Shown here: in pieces, positions 5,763 to 8,414 of the stretch
Layout: each line of letters starts with the position of its first letter
Numbering within the stretch: the stretch's first letter is position 1
Source of the DNA: Candidatus Omnitrophota bacterium
GTDB taxonomy: Bacteria; Omnitrophota; Gorgyraeia; Duberdicusellales; 4484-171
Assembly: GCA_023228195.1 (NCBI GenBank)
Contig: JALOBR010000064.1
Location: forward strand, 1 to 8,414
Direction: 5' to 3'
DNA length: 8,414 bases
Notes under the pieces: model-generated
What the model was told of the DNA's origin: nothing
Databases searched by the model: none
What the model saw: only the letters and a program-made list of their open reading frames with translations
Program-made: the position numbers and the translations under genes

Positions 5763-7137
5763 CGGTTACCTCCTTAACATAACCTTGGCCCATAGTCCTT
5801 CTAAGAGAGGCTTCGGCCATCAGATAATCATAAATTGCTGAAGCAAGGTTCTGCTGAACCTGCCCCAGAGATACTTGCGCGTCCAAGACATCAAGATTTA
5901 TCCCTACGCCATTATCGTAACTTACCTCCGAGATCCTTAATGCTTCTTTCGCCTCATCGATGTTGTCACGCTGCGATTTTATTATTGAAAAAGCCTCCTT
6001 TAAATCAAGACAGGATTTTTTTACATCAACAGCCACCTGGTCGCTTAAATTTTCTTTCGATAAAATAGCCTGCGCATATTTTGCCTTTGCTTCGTCAACT
6101 TTCGCCTTTGTAGAAAAGCCGTCGAATATAGGCATACGCACGATTACGCCGGCGTTCCAGTTGCTATGCCTGCTATTAAACATATCACCAACATTATTAG
6201 AACGATAATCATAGCCTAAACTGGCATTTATTTGCGCTAGGCCGTTTGAACGCGCCATCTTAATGCCCCACTCATTTATATCTATACCTAAAGACCTTAA
6301 AATCATTTCCGGTTTGTTAAGATATGCTTCTTTTAAAAATTGTTTTTCGTTAAGCGGCACCAGAGAATAACTAAGCATATCCCTGACTTCAATCGTATCT
6401 TTCATGTCCAGGCCGAGCACCTTTTTTAAATCTTCTTTTGTCAATTTCACGGCATTCCTGGCTTTTACAAGCTCGGGCAATAATTTGGTAACGTGGACCT
6501 TTGATTGAAGCACGTCAAAACGAGAGGCTGTTCCGTGTTCAAATTTGCCCCTTACGTTCTCATAATGCAACTGAGCCTGGTCTACCAATTCCTGGGTTAT
6601 ACGTAAATTCTCATTAGCAAGAAGCAGCCCATAGTAAAGCCTCTTCGTTTCAAATTCCACGTCAAGCTTGGTAGCGCGCAAAGTCTGCTCGGCTACTTTA
6701 AAGTTAAGCTGATTTTGCTTCAAATTTGCAACATTCGCTCCGCCATTATAAACAATCTGATCCAGCGAAACACCGAGCTTATTATCATTCTGGTAACCGG
6801 TGACCACGCCTAAATCTTTTTTCGTGCTTGTCGAGACAGAAGAACCCAAGTTAAGCACTGTTCCGTTATGGGTATAGGAAGCAGCCGAATTCAATTGCGG
6901 AAGGAATTCGCTCTTTGCGCCCAATATATTCGCATTCGCCGCCGTAAGTTCTGTTTCCTGAATTTTGATATCTTTATTATTTTTGAACGCGATGCCGATA
7001 GCCCCGCCAAGCGAAGAAATAGCTAAGGGTTCGCTAGCCTCCCGGCAGGCGCCACAAGGCATAAACAAACCTGTCGAAGTCACCAAGAAAAAAACAATGA
7101 TTCGCGTTGGTAAGTTTAAGAAAAATTTATTATTCAT
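5746..7137 (-). CDS. TolC-family outer-membrane efflux channel protein
   Basis: This 463-residue protein has an N-terminal export signal: a basic/polar start, then hydrophobic RIIVFFLVTSTGLFM (12-26). Two homologous outer-membrane-efflux repeats follow (about 38-235 and 245-450), each with long amphipathic helices. Recognisable family features are LGGAIGIAFKNNKDIKIQETEL (43-64, an early helix with N-P/N-K type turn), NSAASYTHNG in the beta-barrel strand, RFDVLQSKVHV in the helix 3-4 region and its second-half echo GVGINLDVLDAQVSLGQVQ. Cys28 and Cys31 lie near the likely cleavage site; CGAC is a poor lipobox, so lipid anchoring is only a possibility. The ATG at 7137 directly follows the regulator's TAA, with AAGG upstream, implying coupled translation. 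A dedicated channel in the operon makes the exporter self-sufficient, unlike E. coli, where TolC is encoded elsewhere. Confidence 0.92.
   Translation of the reverse strand: MNNKFFLNLPTRIIVFFLVTSTGLFMPCGACREASEPLAISSLGGAIGIAFKNNKDIKIQETELTAANANILGAKSEFLPQLNSAASYTHNGTVLNLGSSVSTSTKKDLGVVTGYQNDNKLGVSLDQIVYNGGANVANLKQNQLNFKVAEQTLRATKLDVEFETKRLYYGLLLANENLRITQELVDQAQLHYENVRGKFEHGTASRFDVLQSKVHVTKLLPELVKARNAVKLTKEDLKKVLGLDMKDTIEVRDMLSYSLVPLNEKQFLKEAYLNKPEMILRSLGIDINEWGIKMARSNGLAQINASLGYDYRSNNVGDMFNSRHSNWNAGVIVRMPIFDGFSTKAKVDEAKAKYAQAILSKENLSDQVAVDVKKSCLDLKEAFSIIKSQRDNIDEAKEALRISEVSYDNGVGINLDVLDAQVSLGQVQQNLASAIYDYLMAEASLRRTMGQGYVKEVTDEKKS
5768..5775 (-). promoter_or_regulatory. Strong Shine-Dalgarno for the adaptor gene
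   Basis: AAGGAGGT is a near-perfect match to the anti-Shine-Dalgarno and lies five bases before the ATG at 5762, inside the 3' end of the TolC-like gene. It is by far the strongest ribosome site in the operon. Confidence 0.85.
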
Positions 7138-7398
7138 TTAAACCTTAAACAAATTATCCCGGATCAGCCTTAATGGATAACCTTGGTTCACCTTTTCTTT
7201 TATCTTGGCAAGACAACTCCTCACCTCACCCTCATCATAAAGGCGTTTATTGCCCCTTTTACCGACCACCGTAAAAAAACCCATATTTGTATAATGCGTT
7301 ACCGTAGGGTAGCTGATATTAAATTTATCAGCTATCTCTTTTGAAGTAATCAACTTCCCTTCCTTAGATAAGGTTCCCATCGAATGGCGTAAACGCAT
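7138..7398 (-). CDS. Small MerR-type helix-turn-helix regulator lacking an effector domain
   Basis: This 86-residue protein is essentially only a winged helix-turn-helix. ITSKEIADKFNISYPTVTHY (17-36) is the HTH, NMGFFTVVGKRGNKRLYDEG (38-57) the wing with its basic turn, and EVRSCLAKIKEKVNQGYPLRLIRDNL the following helices, as in MerR. The long dimerisation coil and ligand- or metal-binding C-terminal region of full MerR proteins (about 120-270 residues) are absent. It is the first gene of the exporter operon, its stop abuts the TolC-like start, and it lies downstream of a palindrome-bearing promoter. Autoregulation of the operon is therefore likely but unproven. An in-frame ATG at 7380 would give an 80-residue protein; I prefer 7398 because GAG lies upstream at a usable distance. 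Excisionase-like or MerR-like DNA-bending proteins are the alternative family reading. Confidence 0.8.
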   Translation of the reverse strand: MRLRHSMGTLSKEGKLITSKEIADKFNISYPTVTHYTNMGFFTVVGKRGNKRLYDEGEVRSCLAKIKEKVNQGYPLRLIRDNLFKV

Positions 7399-7432
7399 AA
7401 TTTTTCTACTCTTTAGCGTAAACCGTTAAATA

Positions 7433-7441
7433 CCCCCCCCC
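7433..7441. repeat. Homopolymer of nine C (nine G on the coding strand) in the operon leader
   Basis: Nine C lie 35-43 bases upstream of the regulator's ATG. No other C or G run of this length was noticed in the window. Such tracts slip during replication and can switch promoters or leaders; a sequencing or assembly error is the plain alternative. Confidence 0.9.
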
Positions 7442-7530
7442 ACAGATACGATTTCGGAATTACCCGGCTGCAAAGCATAAAACATACAACAAATAACGGC
7501 TTTTACCTATATGATAAACAAACCTTTCTG

Positions 7531-7558
7531 TATACTTAATGTATTTACATTAAGTATA
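7531..7558. promoter_or_regulatory. Perfect palindrome, probable operator of the exporter operon
   Basis: TATACTTAATGTA (7531-7543) and TACATTAAGTATA (7546-7558) form perfect 13-bp arms around TT. The arms are too AT-rich, and lack a T-run, to be an intrinsic terminator. The site lies just downstream of the predicted promoter at 7589-7616, where a bound protein would block transcription. A related half-site, TGTAGTAAGTATA (7582-7594; 10 of 13 bases agree), overlaps the -10, and a weaker one, TTTACTTCATTTA (7562-7574; 10 of 13), lies between them. The symmetry is seen; the binding protein is unknown, with the mini MerR-type regulator the obvious candidate. Confidence 0.75.
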
Positions 7559-7588
7559 TTATTTACTTCATTTATAGTATTTGTAGTA

Positions 7589-7616
7589 AGTATACCATAC
7601 CCCCTAAAGCCGTCAA
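7589..7616 (-). promoter_or_regulatory. Predicted sigma70 promoter of the exporter operon
   Basis: Minus strand: -35 TTGACG (7611-7616, five of six consensus bases), 16-base spacer, -10 TATACT (7589-7594, five of six). Transcription would start near 7582, leaving an untranslated leader of about 185 bases before the regulator's ATG. The -35 lies only 17 bases past the galT stop, with no terminator between, so some readthrough from galT is likely. The -10 is embedded in a TATACTTA half-site shared with the palindrome. Confidence 0.65.
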
Positions 7617-7633
7617 GATATTTTAAATAGTTT

Positions 7634-8414
7634 TTAGGTGAGTTTCTCCTGGCGCAAGAATTCCGCAGCTTGTTCAGGCAGCACCGTGTTAATAAACATA
7701 CCTGAACCCAATTCAAACCCCGCGGGCTGGGTTAGCCTGGGAATAATACTTAAGTACCAATGAAAATAATTTATTCCTCTTTCCCCTATCGGTGTTGAAC
7801 GGATAGAATAGTTAAAATCCGGGTTATCCAGACCATAATATAGTTTGCTTAGAATAGTCTTCAAGCTTTTAGCTAAATCACTGACTTCTTTATCGTTTAT
7901 ATCGCCGAAAGAAGCGCTGTGCCGGCGCGGGAAAACCCAGATTGTAAAAGGAGCAAACGAAGCATAGGGCATAAAAGCGACAAAATTATCTGTTTCTAAA
8001 ACTATTCGTGCTTTTTCTTTAAGTTCGCTTTCAAGCATCGTACAGAATACGCAGCGGCCGTTAAGATCAAAGAAACTTACCGCTTGCACAAGCCGTCCAC
8101 GCACTTGCGGAGGTACAACAGGAGTTGCAATCAGCTGTGAATGCGGGTGTTCAAGAGAAGTACCTGCGGCAGGGCCATGATTTTTAAATATCACTATACT
8201 TTCTATGCCTTCCATTTCGGAAATAGCTAAATACCGCTGCTTATAAACTTTCAGGATATTCTCCACTTCCTCATAACTCATTAAGGCAATACAATTATTG
8301 TGCTTGGGGTGCTCAATTATTACTTCATGCATACCGAATCCGCCCATAGAATTGTATAAACCGCTAATCCGTCTTCCCTTTTTCTCATCATTAGAAACTG
8401 CTCCGAATTTATTA
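7634..8414 (-). CDS. galT: Galactose-1-phosphate uridylyltransferase, C-terminal part (N-terminus outside window)
   Basis: The frame continues past its first internal ATG (8347) to the window edge, where NKFGAVSND and GRRISGLYNSMGGFGMHEV match the usual PNKFPAL...GxHEVIIE stretch, so the gene is 5'-truncated and the visible part is about 259 residues. GalT transfers UMP from UDP-glucose to galactose-1-phosphate in the Leloir pathway. The catalytic loop SLEHPHSQLIATPVVPP contains His-Pro-His, whose second histidine carries the covalent uridylyl group. A CVFC pair follows, as in the two-domain GalT/HIT-superfamily enzymes. FHWYLSIIPRLTQPAGFELG and the end FINTVLPEQAAEFLR are typical of the C-terminal domain. 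The first zinc-binding CxxC would lie outside the window. The stop at 7634 precedes the exporter promoter closely; no functional link with export is implied. Confidence 0.93.
   Translation of the reverse strand, partial: NKFGAVSNDEKKGRRISGLYNSMGGFGMHEVIIEHPKHNNCIALMSYEEVENILKVYKQRYLAISEMEGIESIVIFKNHGPAAGTSLEHPHSQLIATPVVPPQVRGRLVQAVSFFDLNGRCVFCTMLESELKEKARIVLETDNFVAFMPYASFAPFTIWVFPRRHSASFGDINDKEVSDLAKSLKTILSKLYYGLDNPDFNYSIRSTPIGERGINYFHWYLSIIPRLTQPAGFELGSGMFINTVLPEQAAEFLRQEKLT

Noticed and set aside
7025..7065. Lipobox making the TolC-like protein a lipoprotein
   Set aside because: CGAC lacks the usual Leu/Val at -3, so I keep only a standard signal peptide, with lipidation as an unproven possibility.
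7399..7480. Leader peptide starting MFYALQPGNSE and crossing the G9 tract (19 codons)
   Set aside because: No Shine-Dalgarno precedes it and no attenuator structure is evident; with 8, 9 or 10 G the frame ends before the regulator, so it neither fuses to nor clearly controls it.
7507..7716. Minus-strand 69-codon frame overlapping the galT end and the operator region
   Set aside because: It reads galT out of frame and then the AT-rich palindrome; no recognisable protein and no ribosome site.

Overview
The window looks like a chromosomal stretch of an AT-rich, diderm (Gram-negative-type) bacterium. It encodes a TolC-family outer-membrane channel with its periplasmic adaptor, which only makes sense in a cell with two membranes. 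Short intergenic gaps, overlapping genes and a stand-alone methionine synthase reactivation protein fit an anaerobic bacterium, possibly from an uncultured lineage such as Omnitrophota or Elusimicrobiota. That placement is inference; no rRNA or other taxonomic marker is present.

Every supported gene lies on the minus strand, so transcription runs from high to low coordinates. At the right edge (7634-8414) is galT, cut off at its N-terminus. A 235-base regulatory gap (7399-7633) follows. It holds a good sigma70-like promoter, a perfect 13-bp-arm palindrome just downstream of it, an extra half-site overlapping the -10, and a run of nine G on the coding strand. Next comes a compact seven-gene operon (7398 down to 874): a mini MerR-type regulator, a TolC-like outer-membrane protein, a short HlyD/YbhG-like adaptor, two ABC ATPases matching the N- and C-terminal halves of E. 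coli YbhF, and two ABC-2 permeases resembling YbhS and YbhR. Together these form a complete tripartite exporter: two ATPases drive two permeases, and the adaptor joins them to the outer-membrane channel. The substrate cannot be told from sequence; relatives export drugs, cations or other small amphipathic compounds.

Most operon junctions overlap or abut. The exception is the 112-base spacer between the two ATPase genes (4066-4177). It holds a 21-bp tandem repeat, a GC-rich hairpin cluster and 9-bp outer inverted repeats, and it can be read as a chain of mini-ORFs leading to the second ATPase start, which lacks a Shine-Dalgarno sequence.

Downstream of the operon (about 701-852) is a structured, GC-rich segment resembling the paired ends of an IS200/IS605-family element, without transposase or TnpB gene. 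The left edge (1-602) is a nearly complete gene for a stand-alone B12-dependent methionine synthase activation domain, with its own predicted promoter.
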